From the NCBI RefSeq assembly GCF_009495355.1, contig NZ_VZAD01000082.1, positions 1-32,572 of the forward strand: DNA of 32,572 bases, read 5' to 3'. The notes beneath the pieces are model-generated. The model ran no database searches. It was not told the origin of the DNA and saw only the letters and a list, made by a program, of their open reading frames with translations. Each line of letters starts with the position of its first letter. Within the stretch, counting starts at the first letter, position 1. The DNA is from Segatella copri (GTDB lineage: Bacteria > Bacteroidota > Bacteroidia > Bacteroidales > Bacteroidaceae). Both the position numbers and the translations under genes were made by a program. Positions 1 through 6,999 of the stretch are shown one piece after another.

Positions 1-4
1 CACC

Positions 5-56
5 TCTATAAAGAATATATATATAAATATATATTTATATATATATTCTTTATAGA
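5..56. repeat. Perfect 52-bp AT-rich palindrome
   Basis: Positions 5-30 are exactly the reverse complement of 31-56, centred between bases 30 and 31, with no loop or mismatch. The arms are almost pure A/T apart from a few G/C near the ends. As DNA it could extrude a cruciform; as RNA it would form a 26-bp stem. It may be a terminator for a gene left of the window, since T-rich sequence follows at 59-66, or a boundary of the adjacent island. The palindrome is read directly; its role is inferred. Confidence 0.9.
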
Positions 57-79
57 ACTTTTTTTTCATTTTCAAAATC

Positions 80-115
80 GAAAATGACAAAAATGACTTT
101 GACAAAAATGACAAG
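80..115. repeat. Left copy of 36-bp inverted repeat framing the island core
   Basis: This stretch contains TGACAAAAATGAC twice, separated by TT. Its exact reverse complement occurs at 5939-5974, directly after the primase-like gene. The pair brackets about 5.8 kb. The internal duplication looks like protein-binding sites; the inverted arrangement around a block of genes could mark recombination ends, an inversion unit or a replication-initiator binding site. Confidence 0.9.
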
Positions 116-204
116 GTTAGCAGATTGTTTGTGCGTTTTCTAAAGGTTATAATATGAATGAAAAATATTCTTTCATACTATCATAAAAATATCACGAAAA
201 ACTC

Positions 205-235
205 TTGGCTGTTACAAAAAGAATAACTATATTTG
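205..235 (+). promoter_or_regulatory. Bacteroidota-type promoter for the HIRAN gene
   Basis: TTG at 205-207, a 20-base spacer, then TATATTTG at 228-235, matching the TAnnTTTG -7 consensus of Bacteroidota sigma factors. It lies 33 bases before the ATG at 269, giving a short leader of about 25-30 bases. The same spacing recurs at several other promoters in the window. Confidence 0.6.
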
Positions 236-268
236 CAATCCATTATATTATGCTAACTAAAAATCCTG

Positions 269-1642
269 ATGACATCAAGAATAAAAATAGTAGGAGTGCA
301 GTTTGCCGCCAACCCCGACCATGAGCCCGAAACACCCATGACTGCACAGGAAAACCAACGCACCATCGACCTCCTGACCCAATTGGACAGGACACACCCT
401 CGTGTTACTATCAAGCCCGAACCCACCAATGCTGCCGACAAGGAAGCACTGGCCGTCAGACTGATGAGTCGGAAGATAGGTTATGTGCGCAATCGTGACG
501 ATTACAAATCAATCGCTTTTGCTGCACTTGCTGCCAGCGGACGAGGATTCTTCCATGCCCGGGTGGTAGAGGTGAAAGTTGATGAGCATGGTTATTTCTA
601 TGTCGCTGTAGAAACCGAGAACTTGCCCTTAGTCCCCATCGTTCACGATGATAAATGGATGGAATGGGAACCGCCTCTGCCTCTCTTCCCCATGACCGAG
701 GAGATGCTGAGCGTGGACGATGCCGTGATGATGCTGCAGGAACTTTTGACACTGATAACACTGACCGCAGAAGACGAGGAAGAGGTGCGAGGCTATACCG
801 AAGCCTTGGTGTCGACAGGCAAAAACGCCCTTTGGAACGAAGCCAGGATGGGGATGGAGAATATCGTGAGAACGATGGAAGCGAAGGACGGCGAATGGAT
901 ACAGAAGTTGGCGCAGGACATGGAACACCTGTTGTCCGGACTGTGTACGGAACACAGAAAGGAGGAGCGAAAGCACGAATGGTTGCCTCGGCTGCTTGCA
1001 TCGCACGATGCAGATCGCTGCTGGCACGAATGGCTGCACCTGAAAGGAGCCGATTGCCGGGAACTCGACTTGCTGGAACTCTCCCTGTGGCTCAATGAGA
1101 TAGAAACCTTGCTCACCAATATCCCTGCCCTTGCCAACAGACCTACTGCCGACGAGACCGACCTGCTGACCCGAGCCTATTACACCCACATTCCACTACG
1201 CCATCTGCGACTGCTTCTTGCCGCCTTTGCCGTCCGCCATCGGCTGCGAATAGCTTTGGGACTGACAGCAACGGCAGCAGCACCGATTCTTATCGGAGTG
1301 ATGCAGCAGCGCCTCGTCAACACCATCGTCGCTTATTGCCGTCAACTCAAAAGGCTTGAAGATGTGAAGGTGATGCAGTCCTTCCTGTACCGCCATATAC
1401 CCTATCTTCCGCCATCCGACAAGCAGTTGGTAGACGGAATGACAGGCCGTTTTCTCTCCATACAGGAGGGGCAGATGCGACAGACGGAAGCCTTGCAGCA
1501 GCAGACAGAGGCTCTGAAAGCTGTGGCCGAAGCTCCGAGAATCAACAATCATTTCGCACAAGGAAGCGTGAGCGTAGAGGCTGGAGGAACGATGATGGGT
1601 GATGTGAAAATAAAAACAAACAACGAAAATCAGAACGAATAA
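269..1642 (+). CDS. HIRAN-domain protein with C-terminal coiled coil and GDV-type tail
   Basis: A 457-residue protein. Residues about 4-125 resemble the HIRAN domain, with the characteristic stretch KPEPTNAADKEALAVRL followed by IGYV at 70-73. HIRAN domains bind DNA 3' ends or stalled forks in helicases such as HLTF and also occur alone in phage and plasmid proteins. The middle (about 130-400) is helical, without a recognised catalytic motif. Gln/Glu-rich heptads near 395-420 suggest a short coiled coil. The last 33 residues (INNHFA, SVSVEAGG, MMGDVKI) form a tag repeated at the start of the next protein. The stop lies one base before the downstream ATG, so the two are probably translationally coupled. 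No helicase or nuclease domain is fused. Function is unknown; a role in DNA sensing within a mobile or defence-like module is inferred. Confidence 0.8.
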   Translation: MTSRIKIVGVQFAANPDHEPETPMTAQENQRTIDLLTQLDRTHPRVTIKPEPTNAADKEALAVRLMSRKIGYVRNRDDYKSIAFAALAASGRGFFHARVVEVKVDEHGYFYVAVETENLPLVPIVHDDKWMEWEPPLPLFPMTEEMLSVDDAVMMLQELLTLITLTAEDEEEVRGYTEALVSTGKNALWNEARMGMENIVRTMEAKDGEWIQKLAQDMEHLLSGLCTEHRKEERKHEWLPRLLASHDADRCWHEWLHLKGADCRELDLLELSLWLNEIETLLTNIPALANRPTADETDLLTRAYYTHIPLRHLRLLLAAFAVRHRLRIALGLTATAAAPILIGVMQQRLVNTIVAYCRQLKRLEDVKVMQSFLYRHIPYLPPSDKQLVDGMTGRFLSIQEGQMRQTEALQQQTEALKAVAEAPRINNHFAQGSVSVEAGGTMMGDVKIKTNNENQNE

Positions 1643-1643
1643 A

Positions 1644-2075
1644 ATGAGCAGTATCGTAAACAATTTTGCAGAAAACAGCGTGACAATGAACGCTGGCAGC
1701 ACGATGAATGGTGATGTGCATATCGAGAATGTGAATCAGGGAAAAGATGAAGGGAACACTACCGAAACCACGAATGACTCAGAGCAGAAACAGCTGAAAA
1801 GTCCGCTGCGCCTGTCAAGAAAAAAGGGCACAAAGATAGACTTCATCAGGGTGATGAATGCCTGGTACGAATGTGGCAAGGTGGAGGATATGAACGGCAA
1901 TAAGCTGACGAAAAAAGATTATTTTGACTGGCTGGGCCGCCTGTTCAATATCGACTTGTCAGGCTACAGCAACGACCTATCGAATTCGATGTCAAGCAGT
2001 GTAGCATATGAAAAGCAATCGCGTATCTTCGACGAACTGAAGTGGAAAAACGAGGAAATATTCAACAGCAAATAG
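1644..2075 (+). CDS. Small protein: GDV-type N-terminal tag plus RteC-like C-terminal module
   Basis: 143 residues. The N-terminal part (about 4-28: IVNNFAENSV, MNAGSTMNGDVHI) closely matches the C-terminal tail of the upstream HIRAN protein, so the two partners share a tag. A charged linker follows (about 30-60). Residues about 63-140, beginning KIDFIRVMNAWYECG, then LTKKDYFDWLGRLFNIDLS, resemble the C-terminal helical module of RteC-family regulators and related small proteins of Bacteroidales mobile elements. It is cotranscribed with the HIRAN gene. The RteC relation is from memory of the family and is moderate to weak. It may be a regulatory or assembly partner held to the HIRAN protein through the shared tag. 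Confidence 0.7.
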   Translation: MSSIVNNFAENSVTMNAGSTMNGDVHIENVNQGKDEGNTTETTNDSEQKQLKSPLRLSRKKGTKIDFIRVMNAWYECGKVEDMNGNKLTKKDYFDWLGRLFNIDLSGYSNDLSNSMSSSVAYEKQSRIFDELKWKNEEIFNSK

Positions 2076-2160
2076 CGAGTTCTTACCCTTGCAGGATGAA
2101 TGCGGAAACATGTAGTATAGATGTAGTATAGGAGTGCTCCGATTACTTGTTAGTATCTTT

Positions 2161-2205
2161 GCACCGTCAATCAGACAATAAAGTCTGGCTGGCGGTGCTT
2201 TTTTT
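2161..2205 (+). terminator. Intrinsic terminator after the HIRAN operon
   Basis: GCACCG at 2161-2166 pairs with CGGTGC at 2193-2198, and CAGAC at 2172-2176 pairs with GTCTG at 2183-2187, around a small AT loop. Seven T follow at 2199-2205. This is a typical rho-independent terminator 85 bases past the upstream stop codon. A TAnnTTTG match (TATCTTTG, 2154-2161) ends exactly where the stem begins, so a very short transcript starting there is also conceivable, but it would lose part of the stem. Confidence 0.75.
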
Positions 2206-2254
2206 GTTTGAAGGCATCGGAACATGATTTATTAACTTTTAATTTTTTCAGAGT

Positions 2255-2335
2255 ATGAACATTTATTTTTCTTTCCGCATTTGGAAGTACAGTTTCAACG
2301 TGAGTTTCAACCTCTCTTTCAGTAAGAGTAATTAA
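2255..2335 (+). CDS. Possible 26-residue small ORF upstream of the OB-fold gene
   Basis: ATG at 2255 to TAA at 2333 encodes 26 residues with alternating aromatic or hydrophobic and polar positions (YSFNVSFNLSFS), which would suit a beta-strand. It begins after the terminator at 2161-2205 and ends 24 bases before the next gene. It could be a leader peptide, a real microprotein or chance; conservation is not visible from one sequence. Confidence 0.3.
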   Translation: MNIYFSFRIWKYSFNVSFNLSFSKSN

Positions 2336-2359
2336 GTAATTTATTTAACAAACAGAATT

Positions 2360-2641
2360 ATGGAAACAAAAATCATGAGAGTGGTACAGCAGGGCGATGT
2401 CCTGACTGTGCAGAGTCCTAAAAGCGAGGGCGGGATGCTTAAAAAACGCAACATCATCCTACGGGAGATGGGCGGGAAATTTGAGAATTCATATGCAGCG
2501 GTCATGCTCGGAACAACCGCTGAATTGAGCTTCGGCAATCACGAGCTTGTTGTAGCTTCACTCCGCTTCCAGGTTCGGGAGTATAACGGACAGATGTATC
2601 AGGACATCGTGGTCGCTGACATCGACAGCGTGAAAAAGTAA
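2360..2641 (+). CDS. Small DUF3127-like OB-fold protein (putative ssDNA-binding)
   Basis: 93 residues. The C-terminal signature REYNGQMYQDIVVADI is the pattern that ends the OB-fold-like domain of DUF3127/SSB-like proteins of Bacteroidota. The N-terminal part, with IMRVVQQGDVLTVQS and KKRNIILREMGGKFENSYAAVML, fits beta-strands 1-3 of such a fold. These small proteins are often encoded beside replication genes, which fits the primase-like gene downstream. ATG at 2360 follows a purine-poor leader typical of Bacteroidota. A nested palindromic repeat element begins 10 bases after its stop. The fold call is moderate; ssDNA binding is inferred from fold and neighbourhood. Confidence 0.6.
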   Translation: METKIMRVVQQGDVLTVQSPKSEGGMLKKRNIILREMGGKFENSYAAVMLGTTAELSFGNHELVVASLRFQVREYNGQMYQDIVVADIDSVKK

Positions 2642-2650
2642 ACCAACATC

Positions 2651-2915
2651 GACCTGTACGGTTGGAAAGTCCCCAAGCTCCTATAAGCAGCACGCCCTGA
2701 AGGGGCAGAAGCTCTTAGCCCAGGGCAACGCCCTGGGTATAATGGCAGTCAGCAAGGCGCCCTGTAAGGGCAACAGCCTTAAAATTGTCGGGAGTTTTAA
2801 AGCTTTTGCCCTTACAGGGCGACAGGTTTTTCGCCCATAAATACCCAGGGCGATGCCCTGGGCTAAGAGCTTCTGCCCTTTCAGGGCGTATTGGGTAATT
2901 AAAACCGTACAGGTC
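2651..2915. repeat. Nested palindromic intergenic element, copy 1
   Basis: Built as boxes inside one large inverted repeat. The outermost 13 bases (GACCTGTACGGTT, 2651-2663) recur inverted at 2903-2915. Inside lie CGCCCTGAAGGGGCAG from 2693 and its mirror ending at 2888, then AGCCCAGGGC-N2-GCCCTGGG and its mirror, then CGCCCTGTAAGGGC and its mirror. Each box is itself palindromic. A second copy sits at 22024-22245. The 384-base gap between 2641 and 3026 is mostly this element; no gene is seen in it. It resembles REP/REPIN-type elements mobilised in trans. Confidence 0.85.
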
Positions 2916-3025
2916 AAAATCATTTATTAATCTGAGTTGAAAAGGTGGCGTAAGAAATGTCTCGGGACAATTTGCGCAAACTAAAACTTACACACTTCTT
3001 TCGCTCATCTAAACAACAACAGATT

Positions 3026-3418
3026 ATGAAAAAGAATAACAACAAAACAAATGTGTTGAACACAAATACAGGTGTGCAGCACGTCCAGATAGCAGGCGTG
3101 GCTTACTACGACGAGAGCAAATATTTTATGTTTGCACCCGACTTTATTGGCAAGAACCGAGTGCCAAGTTTGCGAATGCGAGGTGTGGCGCAACAGATGT
3201 CAGACGGCACCTTCGACTTTGTGGCACAGCCAAAGAAAAAGCCTCTTTCGCAGCTGATTAAGAAGCTGGCTCATGGCAGAGTAAGCAAAACAGTAGACGG
3301 AGCTATACAGCTGACACTCAAGGTTTACTGCGACGAGGGCGTGAATATCGGCGATGTACTTGCAGACGAAGCAGAAGACGCAAGTGAAGCGGTTGTAGAG
3401 TATCAATTGAAACATTAA
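3026..3418 (+). CDS. Basic hypothetical protein upstream of the primase-like gene
   Basis: 130 residues from the ATG at 3026 (MKKNNNKTNVLN). An in-frame ATG at 2957 would add 23 residues, but the internal start has the usual Asn/Lys-rich beginning and follows an AACAACAACAGATT leader. The body has short predicted beta-strands (VQHVQIAGVAYYDESKYFMFAP, VPSLRMRGVAQ) and a basic helix (KKKPLSQLIKKLAHGRVSK), ending in an acidic patch (DEAEDASEAV). No family was recognised. It ends 6 bases before the primase-like gene, so they form an operon. It may be a nucleic-acid-binding accessory of that enzyme; this is inferred only from basic charge and position. Confidence 0.65.
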   Translation: MKKNNNKTNVLNTNTGVQHVQIAGVAYYDESKYFMFAPDFIGKNRVPSLRMRGVAQQMSDGTFDFVAQPKKKPLSQLIKKLAHGRVSKTVDGAIQLTLKVYCDEGVNIGDVLADEAEDASEAVVEYQLKH

Positions 3419-3424
3419 TCATCG

Positions 3425-5926
3425 ATGAGTTGCTATTATATCAAGGTGGAGAAAGGGCGCAAGGTCGCCCGCCCCATCACCTCAGAACAGGAGTACAGAG
3501 AGCTGCGTAACAGCAGCCAGCAAATGGCAAACCTTCGACTGGCAAGAAACGGAAATGATGCTGCCAAAAGGCGATTGGTACAGATGAATTATTCAGGACA
3601 TTATCCTGGTGGAACCGTGAAGGGAAACAAGTTGCCCAGCAAGGCTTTCGGTTTCGACCTCGACGACCCAGAGTCATTTAAAATCGCTGCAGAAAAGTTG
3701 CTGCAAGACCCTGGGAAATATGGACTTCTGATGCTGGAACGTAGTGCCCGACAGGGCGGACACGTGGTATGCAAGCGAGAGCAGGGAAAAACCATCTTGG
3801 AGAATCAGGTGCGCTTGGCTACGATGCTGCAATGCGAGATGGACACTTCGGCTCACGACATCAACCGAGTGTATTTCACTACAACGGCCGCCGCTGACGA
3901 CTTGCTCTATCTCTCACCCGAACTCTTCACTGACTCTTATGATGAAGCTGCCGTCAAGGCAGAGGCAAAGTTGCTGGAAGAACGAGAAAAATACGGACAG
4001 GAAGTATTGCCAGAAGGAGCTCATAAGGTCAATAAGCACTACAAGCCCTGGGAGGTTGCAGCACCTCAGAAAGAGGCGGAAATCAAAGCAGAAAATACAG
4101 CAGCAGAGCAGCTGAATCAATCTGAAAACTCTGCATCCAAGAATACTGAAAATCATCAGGCCGAACAGTCTGAGCAGACAACAGAAACAGCCTCCTCAGA
4201 ACCACTCAACTACTGTGGCATCCCTTATGCAGACATCATCCGCAAATGGTGGGAACTCTATAACGACGGACATGAGCCTATTCAGTCAAATCGCAACACG
4301 CTGACCTTCGAACTGGCAGTCAATCTGCGCCATATTTGCGGCTTCGACCGCCAACTTTTAGACAAGGTAATTCCTTGTTACGATGGATTTCCCGAGGTCG
4401 AAAAGTTGTCTTGCATTGACTCAGCCCTTGCTGAAAAACGTGCAAGAATGCCCAAAAGGCTTAAGGATGTGCTGGCAGCCATCAAGGAAAGCAAAGGCAG
4501 CAATACAGAAAACATCGAGCAGGCTTTGGATGACATCAACGAGCAGGACGAATTGTTTTATTATCATGCCCTGCCATCGCTGCCGCAAGGCGTTCGAGAT
4601 TCAGTTGACTCTGTGGGTCCACACCTCGCCATGCCAGCCCTTGTAGCAATCTGTCCTGTGATAGGAACCCTTGCGACAGGTGTCAAAATCTCGGTGCACG
4701 GCAGATACAATTCGCTCAACCTTATCTCTTATATTGCTGGTGACTTTGCATCAGGAAAGGGTAGCATCGACCCATTGATTGCGTCATGGACGAAAGAAAT
4801 GAAGCAGATGGATAAAGTTTACCTTCAGCAGGAAGAGGACTGGCGAGCAAAGAAGCGTGCTGCGAAAAACAAGAAGGAACAGCCAGAGGAACCCAAGTTG
4901 CCTATCCGCATCCTGACTCTGAACAATACTGTCGCCAACCTTGCCGACCGCCTCTCAAATACCGAAGGTAAACACGCATTTTCTTTTACACCAGAAGCTG
5001 ACACCGTAGCACAGAAATGGCGTTCTGGACTGAGTGATTTTTCTGTGATGCTTCGTCAGGCATACGACGGAACCTGTTACGAACGCGAGGCAAAGAGTGC
5101 GGATGCCGTAAATGTCCATATCGACAGGTTGCTTTGGAACGTTACCATGTGCGGAACTCCTGATGCGCTCTATCGTGTAGTAAGCAATTATACGGATGGC
5201 TTTCAGAGCCGTATAGCTGTGGCAAGAACGCCCGACAACACATTTGCCGCACTCACCGAAAACCTGTATGTCCTGAATAATGGACAGCGTGAGCAAATAT
5301 CCCAAATAGCACATTTGCTGCCGCTGATGAGCGGTGATGTCGTTCTCGAGGAGCTGGAGAAAAAGGGGCGTGAATGGTTGGAAGAGATACGTCTTGAAAC
5401 AATGAAAAATGACGACAAAATTAAGGCTCGTCAGCGTTTCAGAATCTGCCCTACAACCATGCGGATGATGACCTGTATCATGCTGTGTGATGTCGCTGAA
5501 CAACTAATCAAGGCAAATGGTTTTCAAGGCGCAGAAAAGATACTCAAGGAGGAACCAGAGATGTGGAAAGACATGATCGTCAAGGCGCAAACAGCCTCCA
5601 TGCTTTCATTATTTGATGTCATCGCCGACTATCTGATGGAAAATGCCCTTTATTTCTTTAGAGAAAGAATCGAGGCAGCCTTCTCGTCGAGAGAGTATGC
5701 TGGACAGACCACTACAGGCCGTACCCATCGAGGCAAGAACGACACCATATTTGAGCGACTGGATTCTACTTTTACTGAGGAAATGGCCATGCAACAAAGT
5801 TTGGTCGTGAAAGGTTCTGGGGTTACGAGTATGATGGTAAAGCAGATGCTGAAGAACTGGAAGAAACAGGGACTTGTTGTACAGCAACCGGACTTAAGAT
5901 ATACAAAAATATCGACAGTTGTATAA
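3425..5926 (+). CDS. Primase/helicase-like protein (BT4734-like N-terminal domain + DUF3987)
   Basis: 833 residues. The N-terminal 1-205 matches the BT4734/VirE_N domain, a divergent archaeo-eukaryotic primase fold. Candidate catalytic motifs are FDLDD (77-81), a GGH triad (111-113) and HDINRVYF (144-151). A Gln/Glu/Ser-rich linker covers about 215-258. Residues about 265-345 form a helical PriCT-like segment. From about 375 on is DUF3987, a P-loop domain, with a Walker A-like GDFASGKGS at 439-447. The last about 60 residues look like a winged-helix tail. Such proteins start replication of Bacteroidales phages, satellites and islands and often persist as domesticated copies. It is co-oriented with, and 6 bases after, the basic protein gene. 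The right 36-bp inverted repeat starts 13 bases past its stop. Confidence 0.85.
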   Translation: MSCYYIKVEKGRKVARPITSEQEYRELRNSSQQMANLRLARNGNDAAKRRLVQMNYSGHYPGGTVKGNKLPSKAFGFDLDDPESFKIAAEKLLQDPGKYGLLMLERSARQGGHVVCKREQGKTILENQVRLATMLQCEMDTSAHDINRVYFTTTAAADDLLYLSPELFTDSYDEAAVKAEAKLLEEREKYGQEVLPEGAHKVNKHYKPWEVAAPQKEAEIKAENTAAEQLNQSENSASKNTENHQAEQSEQTTETASSEPLNYCGIPYADIIRKWWELYNDGHEPIQSNRNTLTFELAVNLRHICGFDRQLLDKVIPCYDGFPEVEKLSCIDSALAEKRARMPKRLKDVLAAIKESKGSNTENIEQALDDINEQDELFYYHALPSLPQGVRDSVDSVGPHLAMPALVAICPVIGTLATGVKISVHGRYNSLNLISYIAGDFASGKGSIDPLIASWTKEMKQMDKVYLQQEEDWRAKKRAAKNKKEQPEEPKLPIRILTLNNTVANLADRLSNTEGKHAFSFTPEADTVAQKWRSGLSDFSVMLRQAYDGTCYEREAKSADAVNVHIDRLLWNVTMCGTPDALYRVVSNYTDGFQSRIAVARTPDNTFAALTENLYVLNNGQREQISQIAHLLPLMSGDVVLEELEKKGREWLEEIRLETMKNDDKIKARQRFRICPTTMRMMTCIMLCDVAEQLIKANGFQGAEKILKEEPEMWKDMIVKAQTASMLSLFDVIADYLMENALYFFRERIEAAFSSREYAGQTTTGRTHRGKNDTIFERLDSTFTEEMAMQQSLVVKGSGVTSMMVKQMLKNWKKQGLVVQQPDLRYTKISTVV

Positions 5927-5938
5927 AAGTCTCAAAAA

Positions 5939-5974
5939 CTTGTCATTTTTGTCAAAGTCATTTTTGTCATTTTC
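5939..5974. repeat. Right copy of 36-bp inverted repeat framing the island core
   Basis: Exact reverse complement of 80-115. It lies between the primase-like stop and the DUF5675-like gene, so the lysis-like genes are outside the framed block. The double TGACAAAAATGAC unit within it suggests binding sites. Confidence 0.9.
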
Positions 5975-6001
5975 AAAATCAACTTTTAAAGCAATTAAAA
6001 T

Positions 6002-6370
6002 ATGAAAATAGAAATTTTTCTTATCAGAACAAACTATACTCGATGGGGAGTTCATGGGAACCTGTATATAAATGGAAAGTTTTTATGCAATACTTGTGAA
6101 CACCCCTCGCTGCACCTTCCCTTAGGTTGCCACACCATAAGTTGCAAAAAGGGGCTCGTCTGGATAGGCAGATCAAAGGCTACTCGATTTGAATGTTACA
6201 ATGGACCTTTTACTTGCGTCAAGGGGAGTATCAATGTAGGCGAATATAGAACAAGTGGTTTACTCGTTCATACACAGAAGTATCACAGCTATATTTGCAA
6301 CCGCATCAAGCGATTTGTCAATAATAAAAACAAAGACGTTACTATCACTATTAAAGACCGAACAGCATGA
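6002..6370 (+). CDS. DUF5675-like protein
   Basis: 122 residues with no signal peptide. The order of segments fits DUF5675, a family common in Bacteroidota phages and prophage remnants: an N-terminal strand MKIEIFLIRT, then GNLYINGKFLCNTCEHP, then a turn and strand (LPLGCHTI), then INVGEYRTSGLLVH near residues 78-92. The domain has a possible link to L,D-transpeptidase-like folds, but no catalytic Cys/His pair is clearly identifiable here. Its last codons overlap the next ORF by 4 bases (ATGA), so the two are coupled. The gene is AT-richer than its neighbours, suggesting transfer. It is placed first in a lysis-like cassette. The family assignment is moderate because the protein is divergent. 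Confidence 0.55.
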   Translation: MKIEIFLIRTNYTRWGVHGNLYINGKFLCNTCEHPSLHLPLGCHTISCKKGLVWIGRSKATRFECYNGPFTCVKGSINVGEYRTSGLLVHTQKYHSYICNRIKRFVNNKNKDVTITIKDRTA

Positions 6371-6807
6371 AACTAACTGAAAATCCAGCAAAGAACAGAC
6401 TCTTAGCCAGACTCATAGCGTTTATCTTGTTTCTGTTTCTGCTCCTGTTGAGCAGTTGCAAGACAACCAGCAACACTACTGACATCGTGCCTGTACATTC
6501 CGCTACGCACGACACCATTTTGCTCAGCAAGGTGAAATACGATTCAATCTATATCGACCGACGGCAGCGTATCGAGCGCAAGGCAGACACGGTGTTTTGC
6601 GACAGAGTGAAAATAGAGTTTCGTTACCGCCTCCTCAGAGATACAGTCTATAAGACTCGAACCGATACAATCCCTGTTGTCAAGCAAGTGCCTGTGGTAA
6701 AGAAAGAGCGTTACACACCGCCCTTCACCAAGTTCCTCGGCTACCTCGGCATCATCGCATTAGGAGCAAGTGTTATTGTTTTGCTGGGGAAGAAGTTAAG
6801 GAGTTAA
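6367..6807 (+). CDS. Lipoprotein with C-terminal membrane helix (unimolecular-spanin-like)
   Basis: 146 residues. An N-terminal hydrophobic stretch ends in lipobox LLSSC, giving lipidated Cys31. The central part (about 45-112) is strand-like, with repeated DTI/DSI/DTV units (HDTILL, YDSIYIDR, ADTVF, RDTVYK, RTDTIPVV). Residues about 123-141 form a transmembrane helix followed by KKLRS. A lipid anchor at one end and an inner-membrane helix at the other is the layout of u-spanins such as T1 gp11, which span the periplasm and fuse the two membranes at lysis. Its start overlaps the DUF5675-like stop, and an amidase follows at 7000. The final codons are made from the start of the GGAGTTAAA array. 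Similar lipoproteins next to amidases are frequent in Bacteroidales; the spanin role is inferred. Confidence 0.7.
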   Translation: MKLTENPAKNRLLARLIAFILFLFLLLLSSCKTTSNTTDIVPVHSATHDTILLSKVKYDSIYIDRRQRIERKADTVFCDRVKIEFRYRLLRDTVYKTRTDTIPVVKQVPVVKKERYTPPFTKFLGYLGIIALGASVIVLLGKKLRS

Positions 6808-6896
6808 AGGAGTTAAAGGAGTTAAAGGAGTTAAAGGAGTTAAAGGAGTTAAGACAATAGCTTTTGTGGACTTGAAATCAAACACTAAACATTAAA
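6800..6896 (+). repeat. GGAGTTAAA tandem array with conserved tail, copy 1
   Basis: Five perfect 9-bp units of GGAGTTAAA run from 6800 to 6844 with a sixth (GGAGTTAAG) at 6845-6853. A tail follows, AAGACAATAGCTTTTGTGG, ending AACATTAAA near 6896. The array starts inside the upstream gene and supplies its stop codon at 6805-6807. GGAGTTAAGACAA (6845-6857) is inverted at 6913-6925. The same array and tail occur after def at 22296-22432, in the same orientation relative to the gene. Confidence 0.85.
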
Positions 6897-6999
6897 TATT
6901 TCCTCAAGACATTTGTCTTAACTCCTCAGCGACCGAAGGGAGCGATAACTCCTTAACTCCCTTAACTCCCCAAAAGATAATATCAAAAAAGAAAAAATC

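Noticed and set aside
2681..2923. Minus-strand ORF that shares a peptide with one at 21908-22090
   Set aside because: The shared peptide comes only from translating the nested palindromic repeat element; it is not a gene family.
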